Source of the DNA: CAYJWS01 sp964373925
Lineage (GTDB): Bacteria; Patescibacteriota; Patescibacteriia; Buchananbacterales; GWA2-38-13
DNA: 7,240 nt
Assembly (NCBI GenBank): GCA_964373925.1
Contig: CAYJWS010000059.1
Coordinates: 1-7,240, forward strand
Direction of reading: 5' to 3'
Part shown: positions 1-5,835 of the stretch, one piece after another
Layout of the letters: every line of letters starts with the position of its first letter
Position numbering within the stretch: position 1 is the stretch's first letter
Program-made: the position numbers and the translations under genes
The notes under the pieces: model-generated
Told to the model about the DNA's origin: nothing
Database searches by the model: none
What the model saw: only the letters and a program-made list of their open reading frames with translations

Positions 1-6
1 ACAGAG

Positions 7-50
7 AATCAATATGGATATCAGCGAGTATTGGTTATTTTTATTTTTTT
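7..50 (+). terminator. Possible Rho-independent terminator of an upstream gene
   Basis: An 8-bp stem pairs AATCAATA (7-14) with TATTGGTT (29-36), including one G-U wobble, around a 14-base loop. A T-rich tract follows at 37-50. The stem is AT-rich and the loop is long, so this is weak. If real, it ends a + strand transcript entering from outside the window and insulates the RNA gene that starts at about 89. Confidence 0.3.
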
Positions 51-54
51 AAAA

Positions 55-82
55 TTGATTTTTTTTCAAAATATGCTATACT
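55..82 (+). promoter_or_regulatory. Sigma-70 promoter with extended -10, driving the RNA gene
   Basis: The -35 box is TTGATT (55-60), followed by a 16-base spacer and the -10 box TATACT (77-82). The TG at 74-75 makes an extended -10 (TGC-TATACT). The expected start, about 7 bases after the -10, falls at 89-90. That is exactly the first base of the long closing helix of the predicted RNA, and this agreement is the main reason to trust the promoter. The same TTGATT -35 and TATACT -10 pair occurs ahead of the lipoprotein gene at 4698-4726. Confidence 0.65.
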
Positions 83-88
83 TACATT

Positions 89-332
89 AGCTTCGTTTTG
101 AGTCATTACAATTCTGGGACAACCTGTTTCGTAGAGCAACTATATCGTGAATGGCCTGCGGGCTATTCTCTGCGTGCTCCAAGGCATAAGCAGCAGCGCT
201 TAAACGAAAGGATGTAGTATATATTTCCTTATCGCTTGGTTTGCTGTGCCGGCTGGATTTTTGCCAGAAATTGTAGGATTTCAACGAAGCTTTCTAATAA
301 AAAAACACCTTAAGATATTTGGTGTTTTTTTT
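89..332 (+). ncRNA. Structured non-coding RNA of unknown class, about 200 nt plus terminator
   Basis: This is a free-standing transcription unit with promoter and terminator but no convincing reading frame. Visible pairings: P1, AGCTTCGTT (89-97) with AACGAAGCT (283-291), 9 perfect pairs closing the whole molecule; P2, TACAATTCTGG (107-117) with 264-275, 11 pairs with one bulged A; P3, 135-139 with 241-245; a hairpin at 149-168 with 8 pairs including one G-U and a UGCG loop; CCAAG (179-183) with CTTGG (235-239), which closes a junction holding a perfect 5-bp hairpin (187-191 with 198-202) and a 7-bp bulged hairpin (205-211 with 227-234). GAGCA (134-138) with TGCTC (175-179) is an alternative to P3. 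I see no RNase P core, tmRNA tRNA-like end or SRP domain IV motif. Length and closing stem would allow a divergent 6S-like or raiA-like RNA, but the branched fold is not a typical 6S rod. Class unknown. The next genes downstream point the other way, so it is not a riboswitch leader for them. Confidence 0.6.
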
Positions 333-335
333 ATT
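299..335 (+). terminator. Bidirectional Rho-independent terminator
   Basis: The stem pairs AAAAAAACACC (299-309) with GGTGTTTTTTT (321-331) around an 11-base loop. The T run at 325-332 serves + strand transcription from the RNA gene. The A run at 299-305 gives an equivalent U run for - strand transcripts arriving from the ATPase gene that ends at 477. A shared terminator between converging units fits the layout. Confidence 0.8.
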
Positions 336-349
336 GATTTAAATTTTTT

Positions 350-466
350 GTCATTCCCGAAAGCTTTCGGGACGTGGCGATCTACCCTAGATTGCTTCGC
401 CGGGCTCGCAATGACCGAGGCGGTCAGATTGCTTCTCCCCGAAAGCTTTCGGGGATCGCAATGACC
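350..466. repeat. Cluster of REP-like palindromic repeats
   Basis: There are two perfect palindromes sharing one core: CCCGAAAGCTTTCGGG (356-371) and CCCCGAAAGCTTTCGGGG (437-454). There are also two units running from ATTGCTTC to GCAATGAC (391-415 and 428-465), each with ATTGC/GCAAT arms. The second unit carries the longer palindrome inside it; the first has a GC-rich loop instead. GTCATT (350-355) looks like the outer end of a third, partial unit in the opposite sense. Sequences of this kind (GTCATTGCGA...GAAGCAATC) are a familiar class of dispersed intergenic repeats in environmental bacterial genomes. No transposase is present here. The cluster fills the gap between the converging transcription units. 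Confidence 0.75.
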
Positions 467-476
467 CGATACATTG

Positions 477-3023
477 TTAGAGGCTTTTTTCAATATTCTG
501 TTTTGGTTCGGAGGCTTGAATACCGAGCTTGAGATTTTCTATAATTTCTTTTTCCACAAGATTTTTTGGCCTGCCGTATTTGAGGCGGGAAATTTCTCGT
601 ACTGCCCTTGAGATTCTTGGATCGCCAGCAATAGGAGGAAAGCAATGCATATTAAATGTCTTTGCCGCGTGATTATCAATGAGGAGGCGCACATACGCGT
701 TGTATTTTTCTATATTCATAAGGTCATATTCGTTCACTCCTGGCGCGAGCTGTTTTGCAAGCACTTCCGCGTCTTCCACTCCGATGCGAAACGTAACAAT
801 GGTTCCGACGTTTCCAAAGATAGCGTCGCGAGTTTTTGAATTGCCCGATTTTCCTTCAACGCCGCTTCCTCCGGTGAGCTGTCCCAAATACTGGTGCGCC
901 ATAATAAGGTTCAGGCGATATTTTCTCGCCTCCGCCAAAATAATGGATATAGAATCCGTTATAAAATTTTGAAACTCGTCAATATAGAGATAAAAGTCAT
1001 GCCTTTTATTTTCTGGAAGGTCAGCCCTGCCTAATGCCGCCATCTGGAGCTTGGAGACGAGAATGAGGCCAAGGAGCGAGCTATTGATCTCGCCGATTTT
1101 TCCCTTGCTTAAATTTACGAGAAGTATTTTTTTGGAGTCCATCACGTCTCGAAAATCAAAGCTTGATTTAGGCTGGCCGATAATATTTCTCACCATGGCA
1201 TTTTCAATAAATCTTCCGACTTTTGAAATAAGATATCCGAGCATTTCCGATTTATGAAAGTCGCTCGTTTTTTTCATTTCTTTTTCCCAGAAATTTTTTA
1301 CTAGCGGATCCGTGAGTTTTTGAATCTTGTATTTTTGAAATTCCGGATCCGTAAAAATTCTCGGTATGTCGACTATAGTTCCCGGATGCTCTTTATCCGC
1401 CATCAGCGTAAGCATCGCGTTTCTCATATTATGCTCAAACATCGGGCCTATCATGGAAGGGTCGGTTACAAGCTTATAAAATATCGCGATCATCTCTTGA
1501 ATAGCGAGGTCTTGAGCTTCCGGAGTATCCGCTTCCAAAATATTCAAGCCAAAAGGCCTTTCAGTATCCGATGCGTCAAAAAGCACAACGTCTTCAATGC
1601 GCTCTTTGGGTATGGCGGGCAGAATATTTTCTATAAGTGATCCGTGCGGGTCAATCACACCAACGCCGTGTCCTAAAAGAATGTCTTGAATCACAAGATT
1701 TTCAATAAGTGTTGACTTGCCAGTGCCCGTCATTCCAATCATATACATATGCCTTCTTCTGTCCCCCTCTTTTATATATATTGGTATTTTTGTTCCTTGA
1801 TAGGTATTTTCGCCAAGCATGAGGCCCGAGGCGGGCATTTCAACCGGCGCGCTTAAGCGCTTTGCCAAGAGCCAGTTGATATTGGGAGTTTCAATATAGG
1901 AGTGGGGGAGGTGGTAGAGACTTGCCATTTCTTCGGAGTTAAGCAAAACTCGCCATTTTTCATAAAATTCCCGATAAATAAATCCATGGATGAGCTCTTT
2001 CATAGAGCCCGGCCGTATCTTGAGGCTATTGCCATATTGGTAGTTGCTGAATTGGTTGAATGATTCAACGATGTTCGTGAGATGGTTTTGCGCGCGTTTT
2101 TCGTCGGTAGATGAAACCACGATGCGGATATTCGCCTCAACTCCCGCTTTGGAGGTTTTTTGCTCCAAGCTTTTTATCATCTCTTGCGCAAGCGGCGTGA
2201 GCTGGGGAGTTCTTGTCTGGGAAATATCATCTCTTTTCTTATTTTTTGAAGGATTGGAAAACGCCTTTATAACCTTTGGGCCCGTTATTCCGGGAGCGGT
2301 GAGGCGCACCGCGCGATCAACTCTTGTGCCTTTTTGCAGTTCTTGCGCGGCTTTGAAGCCCCATGAATGCCATTCTTTTTTCGCGGAGCGCAACACAAAC
2401 TGTACGGACGCGCTTTCATTGGACGCAATCTTACTCAAGCTGTTCGCAATGGAATTGAGAGGATCATTTTCCATGTGTATATAGGTTTTGAGGGGAAAAA
2501 TATATTCTTTGCTGAAAGTGAGATAGCACGCGGCTGTTTTTCCAAATGGAGAAAAAATATTGTAATTTTTTACCTCTTCAAGATGAGCTTCCGGATACTG
2601 CGCTAAGACCATCTGCTGGACGTAGTTGAGAAGCACTCGCGGAACCGATATGTAAAAAGATATAACAGCGTGATGTGCCACTATTTCAAATGAAATATGG
2701 TCGCTGCGCCCGGAAAAATGAGTTTTAACGCCCCTTTGCGCCTTAAGACCTCCGATAGAAGAAAAAAGGCTTTCGGCAAGAGCGATTTGATTTTTTATAT
2801 ATTGTGGCTGATTTGATTCCCTTTCTTTTGTTGTGCTTGGGTTTTTTGGGAGGCTTACAAGAAATAAGACGCGGTCAAACGCGATAGGAAATTTTTTTTG
2901 GTTTCGCGACTTTGAGCGAAAAAGAAAAAACATGACAAAAACGATAAAGGCGGAGCCAAATAATATGAGTATTCCAAGCAAGAGAAAGCTATTGAAAATG
3001 TTTGTTACTTCTTCGGCTGGCAT
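477..3023 (-). CDS. Membrane-anchored VirD4/TraG-like (type IV secretion DNA-binding domain) ATPase
   Basis: An 848-aa protein. Residues 11-36 form one hydrophobic segment followed by RSKSR, so it is probably an N-terminal membrane anchor with the bulk in the cytoplasm. Residues 40-400 are an uncharacterised mixed region. The ATPase domain covers about 400-800: Walker A GMTGTGKST (430-438), a VIDPHG motif (456-461) typical of VirD4/TraG/HerA relatives, Walker B YLYIDEF (678-684) and a MAHQYL sensor-type motif (708-713). Relatives couple ATP hydrolysis to DNA or protein transfer across the membrane. Large VirD4-like proteins of this style are common in Parcubacteria, where their substrate is unknown. 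No relaxase, VirB4 or pilin gene is in the window, so conjugation is not supported. It lies 135 bp downstream of the 174-aa gene and is probably co-transcribed. The ATG at 3023 has no Shine-Dalgarno sequence. It ends with TAA, and the REP cluster follows. Confidence 0.88.
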   Translation of the reverse strand: MPAEEVTNIFNSFLLLGILILFGSAFIVFVMFFLFRSKSRNQKKFPIAFDRVLFLVSLPKNPSTTKERESNQPQYIKNQIALAESLFSSIGGLKAQRGVKTHFSGRSDHISFEIVAHHAVISFYISVPRVLLNYVQQMVLAQYPEAHLEEVKNYNIFSPFGKTAACYLTFSKEYIFPLKTYIHMENDPLNSIANSLSKIASNESASVQFVLRSAKKEWHSWGFKAAQELQKGTRVDRAVRLTAPGITGPKVIKAFSNPSKNKKRDDISQTRTPQLTPLAQEMIKSLEQKTSKAGVEANIRIVVSSTDEKRAQNHLTNIVESFNQFSNYQYGNSLKIRPGSMKELIHGFIYREFYEKWRVLLNSEEMASLYHLPHSYIETPNINWLLAKRLSAPVEMPASGLMLGENTYQGTKIPIYIKEGDRRRHMYMIGMTGTGKSTLIENLVIQDILLGHGVGVIDPHGSLIENILPAIPKERIEDVVLFDASDTERPFGLNILEADTPEAQDLAIQEMIAIFYKLVTDPSMIGPMFEHNMRNAMLTLMADKEHPGTIVDIPRIFTDPEFQKYKIQKLTDPLVKNFWEKEMKKTSDFHKSEMLGYLISKVGRFIENAMVRNIIGQPKSSFDFRDVMDSKKILLVNLSKGKIGEINSSLLGLILVSKLQMAALGRADLPENKRHDFYLYIDEFQNFITDSISIILAEARKYRLNLIMAHQYLGQLTGGSGVEGKSGNSKTRDAIFGNVGTIVTFRIGVEDAEVLAKQLAPGVNEYDLMNIEKYNAYVRLLIDNHAAKTFNMHCFPPIAGDPRISRAVREISRLKYGRPKNLVEKEIIENLKLGIQASEPKQNIEKSL

Positions 3024-3120
3024 GCGTTTTGTTTTTTGTTTGAATAAATCGATTAGGTATGAATCCTAAAGTTCGCCCTATGCTCTTTTTCCGAAAGTTT
3101 TTTGGTATAAAACCAGTAGC

Positions 3121-3158
3121 TCGTCCTCCGTAGTCCCCCATGGGCGGACGAAGGGGGA
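3121..3158. repeat. Interleaved inverted repeats between the 174-aa and ATPase genes
   Basis: TCGTCC (3121-3126) is complementary to GGACGA (3146-3151), and TCCCCC (3134-3139) is complementary to GGGGGA (3153-3158). The two pairings interleave, the arrangement of an H-type pseudoknot. A nested reading with only one of them is equally possible. No T run follows on the - strand, so it is not a standard terminator. It may be a degraded copy of a dispersed GC-rich intergenic repeat. Confidence 0.4.
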
Positions 3159-3683
3159 TTAACGCTGGATATTTTCTTCGGGCAAGTATTCTTTAAGCGC
3201 GAACACAAGCGCGTCAGAGGCGTCTTTCACTTCTTGTTCTATATAAAAATCATTGAAAGATTGCACTTTTTCAGCAACTTCGTTGAGCCATTGTTCTATA
3301 AGCTGTTTTATTGTAATAATAGTGATTTTCTTTTCGCGAATGAGCGATTCTATCTCTCTTGAAATTTCGTCTCCTTTTTGTCCGAATTCTTTTTTGAGTT
3401 GAGAGTTTGGGAGAGAATGGTAAAATTCTGCCAATTCCACCTTGAGGATATCCTGTATGCCGTGGCGCATTTCCGAAATATCCATGTGGTGCGCTGCCTC
3501 GATTGGCTTTTCTTCGTTAATATTTTTAAGCGCGCTTTGGGTTATGCCTGTTTCCTCTATTGATTTTTCGGAAGTCGTTGGTTTTTCGTCTTCATGAAAA
3601 TCTTCTTGGGGCGTTACTGAATCTTCAGGCGCTAATTCAGGGGGCTTTATTATTTTTTCCGATTCTTGGAGGCTTTTTGGCAT
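3159..3683 (-). CDS. Acidic helical protein of unknown function, upstream partner of the VirD4-like ATPase
   Basis: A 174-aa protein I do not recognise. Residues 1-75 are rich in Glu, Pro, Ser, Thr and Lys and look disordered. Residues 80-174 are strongly helical, with alternating charged and hydrophobic positions (for example EISREIESLIREKK near 106-119), and could form a helical bundle or short coiled coil. There is no signal peptide, membrane segment or catalytic motif, so it is probably cytoplasmic. It has a good promoter at 3720-3749 that leaves a leader of about 29 bases without a Shine-Dalgarno sequence. It is the first gene of the unit, with the ATPase 135 bp downstream. That pairing suggests an accessory or adaptor to the ATPase, which is inference from position only. 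The coding call rests on the start, the promoter fit and protein-like composition. It ends with TAA at 3159-3161. Confidence 0.75.
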   Translation of the reverse strand: MPKSLQESEKIIKPPELAPEDSVTPQEDFHEDEKPTTSEKSIEETGITQSALKNINEEKPIEAAHHMDISEMRHGIQDILKVELAEFYHSLPNSQLKKEFGQKGDEISREIESLIREKKITIITIKQLIEQWLNEVAEKVQSFNDFYIEQEVKDASDALVFALKEYLPEENIQR

Positions 3684-3719
3684 ATTTTAAGATGAAAAAT
3701 TGTTGTGATTTATTAATAT

Positions 3720-3749
3720 ATTATAGCAAATTTATAGTATTTTTGGCAA
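3720..3749 (-). promoter_or_regulatory. Sigma-70 promoter of the 174-aa/ATPase unit
   Basis: Read on the - strand: -35 TTGCCA (3744-3749), an 18-base spacer, and a consensus -10 TATAAT (3720-3725) preceded by TGC, giving an extended -10. The start is expected near 3713, about 29 bases before the ATG at 3683. Confidence 0.7.
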
Positions 3750-3755
3750 CATAAT

Positions 3756-3787
3756 CCCCCCACCGCAACTACGTGCGGTGAGGGGGG
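3756..3787. repeat. Strong GC hairpin between the cupredoxin and 174-aa genes
   Basis: ACCGCA (3762-3767) pairs with TGCGGT (3774-3779) around a 6-base loop. CCCCCC (3756-3761) pairs with GGGGGG (3782-3787) outside it, with a 2-base bulge at 3780-3781. It sits after the cupredoxin stop (3812) and before the -35 box of the next unit. No U run follows on either strand, so it could slow or block polymerase or protect a 3' end, but it is not a textbook terminator. Confidence 0.55.
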
Positions 3788-3811
3788 GAGTACAATCGAA
3801 TATTTACAAAA

Positions 3812-4147
3812 TTATTTTACAATAAGCGTGCCTCTCATGTCAGAGTGGCCTGCTCCGCAGATCACATTGCAAAAGAAGGTGAAGGTTCCGCTTTTGTCTG
3901 CGGTGAATTCAACCATTTCAGTTTCCCCCGGAACAAGCTTTGTATTTACATTAAATTCTGATATTGCAAATCCGTGATTAACATCAAGGCTTTTTATGCT
4001 AAGTTTTACCTTATCTCCCTTATTTACTGTTATGGTTGCCGGGGTAAATTCCCACTTTTTTGCGGTCATGCTAAATTCTTTCATTGCCGGCGGGATTTGG
4101 GTTGTTTCTTTTTTTTTCATTATAGGGTCTGTTTTCTTTTCCATCAC
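3812..4147 (-). CDS. CuA-type cupredoxin domain, in frame behind the lipoprotein stop codon
   Basis: A 111-aa open stretch beginning GTG-ATG. The cupredoxin domain runs from about residue 23 to 111. A full CuA ligand set is visible: His58 in DVNHGF, then Cys93, Cys97, His101 and Met104 in CNVICGAGHSDM, with the C-x3-C-x3-H-x2-M spacing of cytochrome oxidase subunit II and nitrous oxide reductase. The Glu that usually lies between the cysteines is Val95; in known CuA sites it contributes only a main-chain carbonyl. CuA domains pass electrons and are assembled outside the cytoplasm, but this frame has no signal peptide. Its first 22 residues are a Met/Lys-rich linker. It is in the same frame as the upstream lipoprotein and separated from it only by TGA plus one codon. 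No Shine-Dalgarno precedes the GTG. It is best read as the C-terminal half of one lipoprotein; an independent gene is the less likely alternative. It ends with TAA. Confidence 0.8.
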   Translation of the reverse strand: MMEKKTDPIMKKKETTQIPPAMKEFSMTAKKWEFTPATITVNKGDKVKLSIKSLDVNHGFAISEFNVNTKLVPGETEMVEFTADKSGTFTFFCNVICGAGHSDMRGTLIVK

Positions 4148-4150
4148 TGG

Positions 4151-4642
4151 TCAGTTTATATCTTTTTTCATCGCCGCTGTTGATTTAAAGTCATCCATAA
4201 CAATAGTCTCACCATCTTTCACCGGCGCGTCAGCGCCAGGAAATTCGTATTGTCCAATTTTTCCGGCGTCTGCGTGAAGCATGGCGAAAAGCGTTGGAGT
4301 TATCTTTGGCACGTCAAGATCTACCGGCAGATTGATGTTTTCGCCTTTTGTAACATAGACTTGGCCTATAACCGCGCCGGGTGCGCCGCTGTTGTCTGAA
4401 TGGATCACAAGCCAGGCGGGATTTTCGGAGACCACTTTCGCAATTATTATCTTGCCGTCCACCACCTTTTGGTCTTCTACTGTCACGGAATTTGTTTTTT
4501 TCATTACTTCCACGTTGGTATTAACAGGCTCATTTGTGTTGACTGGCGCTGTGTTTGTTGCTTTATTTTTTACGCAACCCGTGATAACAAGCGCTCCAAA
4601 AAATAAAACCAAAAAAACAAGATTTTTCTTATTATATTTCAT
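4151..4642 (-). CDS. Lipoprotein with DUF7282-like domain, N-terminal half of a split copper lipoprotein
   Basis: A 163-aa protein. Residues 1-22 are a lipoprotein signal peptide (KKN, then a hydrophobic run) with lipobox ITGC ending at Cys23, so it is exported and lipid-anchored. Residues 24-50 are a Thr/Asn/Pro-rich spacer. Residues about 51-150 resemble the DUF7282 family: the SVTVEDQKV opening, AWLVIHSD, a PGAVIGQV turn and a TLFAMLHAD strand. The family is extracytoplasmic and its function is unknown. The C-terminus (TAAMKKDIN) is already the start of a Lys/Met-rich linker that continues past the TGA as PVMEKKTDPIMKKK. The TGA is followed by C, a poor termination context in bacteria (as in the RF2 gene). 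Starting at the ATG at 4640-4642; an AAGGAGG lies 17 bases upstream, longer than usual spacing. It has its own promoter at 4698-4726. Confidence 0.85.
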   Translation of the reverse strand: MKYNKKNLVFLVLFFGALVITGCVKNKATNTAPVNTNEPVNTNVEVMKKTNSVTVEDQKVVDGKIIIAKVVSENPAWLVIHSDNSGAPGAVIGQVYVTKGENINLPVDLDVPKITPTLFAMLHADAGKIGQYEFPGADAPVKDGETIVMDDFKSTAAMKKDIN

Positions 4643-4659
4643 ATATTTTTTTCTTTCTC

Positions 4660-4666
4660 CCTCCTT
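4660..4666 (-). promoter_or_regulatory. Shine-Dalgarno with unusually long spacing
   Basis: AAGGAGG on the - strand is a near-perfect anti-16S match, but it ends 17 bases before the ATG at 4642 instead of the usual 5-9. No closer in-frame start codon exists, and the signal peptide fits the ATG at 4642. The site may still act weakly, or ribosomes may bind the A-rich spacer. Confidence 0.4.
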
Positions 4667-4697
4667 AAGAGTTATTAATTTTTTATATTCTTATTGT

Positions 4698-4726
4698 AGT
4701 ATAAAAAGAATAAAAAAGCCAATCAA
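4698..4726 (-). promoter_or_regulatory. Sigma-70 promoter of the lipoprotein/cupredoxin gene
   Basis: Read on the - strand: -35 TTGATT (4721-4726), a 17-base spacer, and -10 TATACT (4698-4703). The start is expected near 4691, giving a leader of about 49 bases. The boxes are identical to those of the RNA gene promoter at 55-82. Confidence 0.6.
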
Positions 4727-4733
4727 TGAATAT

Positions 4734-4772
4734 TAAAAAAGAAAAGGCGGAAATCGCAATGCGATTTCCGCC
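4734..4772 (-). terminator. Rho-independent terminator of the NUDIX/kinase operon
   Basis: A perfect 12-bp stem (4746-4757 with 4761-4772) has a 3-base loop. On the - strand it is followed by TTTTC and then a six-T run. It lies 35 bases beyond the kinase stop codon and immediately before the lipoprotein promoter, so it cleanly separates the two units. Confidence 0.88.
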
Positions 4773-4807
4773 GTGGTGAACCGATGTATAAATAACCCAG
4801 TTCTCTG

Positions 4808-5371
4808 CTACTCTTCGTTTATATGTAAGAGTACCTGCTCTACGGTTCGTTTAAGTCCTTCTTCGCCGCCTTCCATCATGACGACGATGTGGGGTAATTT
4901 GATGCCGGCGTATTTGGCCTTGTCATCAAGGTAGTGCTCCACCGATCGACACCCTCCGATAGCGCCACGTGCTAAGCGGTCCTTTATGCGTCGCTCGATT
5001 TCTTCAGGGGTATCGTTGTATTGGCACCAGACAATCTTCAGCTTTCCGCCACCTCGATCGACAGCCGCAGACAGGAAGTCCTGATTGCTGTGGCGCGAGT
5101 AGGTTGCGGATATGATAATCGAAAAATCTTGCGTCAGGTTTGCCTCAACGGCTGTGTGGAGAACAGTATAGGCTACCGTCATTCTTGCTTGTTCGCGTGC
5201 CCGTGATTCGTCCGACCGATACGGGTTTGATTCCTGCGGTGGGGTGCAGCTTACTGGGCCCTCGTCGATGTCTACAAAATGAAGATCCGTTGCTTTGGCA
5301 ATCGCTCGCCCGAGTGAACTCTTTCCGGTAGTGGGAAGCCCTGCAATAACGATGACAGTTTTTGGTTTCAA
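4808..5371 (-). CDS. P-loop kinase/ATPase (AAA_33-like, zeta-toxin/small-molecule kinase fold)
   Basis: 187 aa from the preferred TTG start. The Walker A motif GLPTTGKSS is at residues 11-19, and a VDIDEG motif at about 33-38 is typical of small-molecule kinases that place an acidic pair after strand 2. A later TPEEIERRIKDR segment resembles the lid/arginine helix of the AAA_33 group. The substrate is unknown; it could be a nucleoside, sugar or other metabolite. The frame is open up to an ATG at 5407, but that start would overlap the NUDIX gene by 23 bases. A GAAAGGA Shine-Dalgarno at 5380-5386, overlapping the NUDIX stop codon, is 8 bases from the TTG at 5369-5371, so TTG is preferred. The gap to NUDIX is 13 bases and the pair is probably translationally coupled. 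It ends with TAG, followed by a strong terminator. Confidence 0.8.
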   Translation of the reverse strand: MKPKTVIVIAGLPTTGKSSLGRAIAKATDLHFVDIDEGPVSCTPPQESNPYRSDESRAREQARMTVAYTVLHTAVEANLTQDFSIIISATYSRHSNQDFLSAAVDRGGGKLKIVWCQYNDTPEEIERRIKDRLARGAIGGCRSVEHYLDDKAKYAGIKLPHIVVMMEGGEEGLKRTVEQVLLHINEE

Positions 5372-5384
5372 TATCCATTTCCTT

Positions 5385-5828
5385 TCACTTATATATGAGC
5401 CATCCAAGCTCGTGAAATGCGAGTGTTGCTGTAACCATTGACATGAGTCCTTTTTTTGGAATAGTATCCGATCCCGTCTTGATATTTGTAATAATAAATT
5501 TCCAGAATTCGCTTGGTTCCATGAGTATCACGTTAATGCCTTCTTCGCTATCTCCAGTCCTGTAGCATCCTGTGGCAAGGTAGAGCCAAACAGCGCGATC
5601 GCTTCCTGCGCTGTCATGGTAGATAGAAGAGAGAAGTTTAAGGTTATGTGTGTTGTAGCCGGTCTCCTCGAGAAGTTCTCGACGAGCTGCTTGCTCGGAT
5701 CTTTCGCCGGGTTCAATGTAACCGCCGACAAGGTGGGTGTATCCCTTTTCGGTAATGGCAATCACTTTGTTTTCTGTGGTAAGGCCAAGAACTTGAACAC
5801 CATCATCCTTTGTCCACATGCGCTTCAC
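5385..5828 (-). CDS. NUDIX hydrolase (core; 5' end apparently frameshifted)
   Basis: 147 aa from the GTG at 5828. A complete Nudix box spans residues 36-58 (G-x5-E-x7-REL-x-EE-x-GY; core RRELLEETGY), so the Mg-binding catalytic glutamates are present. The family cleaves nucleoside diphosphates linked to other groups; the layout (strand, then box after about 35 residues) resembles ADP-ribose pyrophosphatase relatives, but the substrate cannot be told. The GTG at 5828 has no Shine-Dalgarno. The frame stays open upstream as KYIDTIYDDGSVKRMW, which reads like genuine Nudix N-terminus, but has no usable start. A well-placed Shine-Dalgarno and GTG at 5934 open a different frame. The original gene was probably 5385-5934 with a +1 shift needed. 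First gene of an operon with the downstream kinase; ends with TGA. Confidence 0.8.
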   Translation of the reverse strand: MKRMWTKDDGVQVLGLTTENKVIAITEKGYTHLVGGYIEPGERSEQAARRELLEETGYNTHNLKLLSSIYHDSAGSDRAVWLYLATGCYRTGDSEEGINVILMEPSEFWKFIITNIKTGSDTIPKKGLMSMVTATLAFHELGWLIYK

Positions 5829-5835
5829 GCTGCCA

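Noticed and set aside
87..284. A 65-codon - strand reading frame (begins MKSYNFWQKS)
   Set aside because: It lies exactly antisense to the RNA with a perfect closing helix, has no ribosome site or family resemblance, and its end points follow the RNA stems. The structured RNA explains the region better.
89..291. tmRNA, RNase P RNA or SRP RNA
   Set aside because: There is no tRNA-like end with a T-loop, no conserved RNase P core such as the GAGGAAAGUC motif, and the AAGCAGC segment does not sit in an SRP domain IV hairpin with a GGAA-type loop.
246..493. Short frames on both strands (246-464 + and 281-493 -)
   Set aside because: They run through the terminator and the palindromic repeats, and the translations reflect the repeats rather than a protein.
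2044..2484. A 146-codon + strand frame inside the ATPase gene
   Set aside because: It is opposite a conserved large gene, is rich in Cys, Phe and Ser in the manner of antisense translations, and has no supporting signals.
4151..4153. UGA read as glycine (the Gracilibacteria/Absconditabacteria code)
   Set aside because: The 848-codon ATPase contains no in-frame UGA although glycine is common in it, and the aldo/keto reductase ends at UGA at its normal length. The standard code fits the window, so this one UGA needs a local explanation.
5145..5378. A 77-codon - strand frame starting at an ATG just after the GAAAGGA site
   Set aside because: The ATG is too close to the ribosome site, and the frame lacks the Walker A motif carried by the overlapping kinase frame. 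The in-frame TTG at 5371 is better placed.
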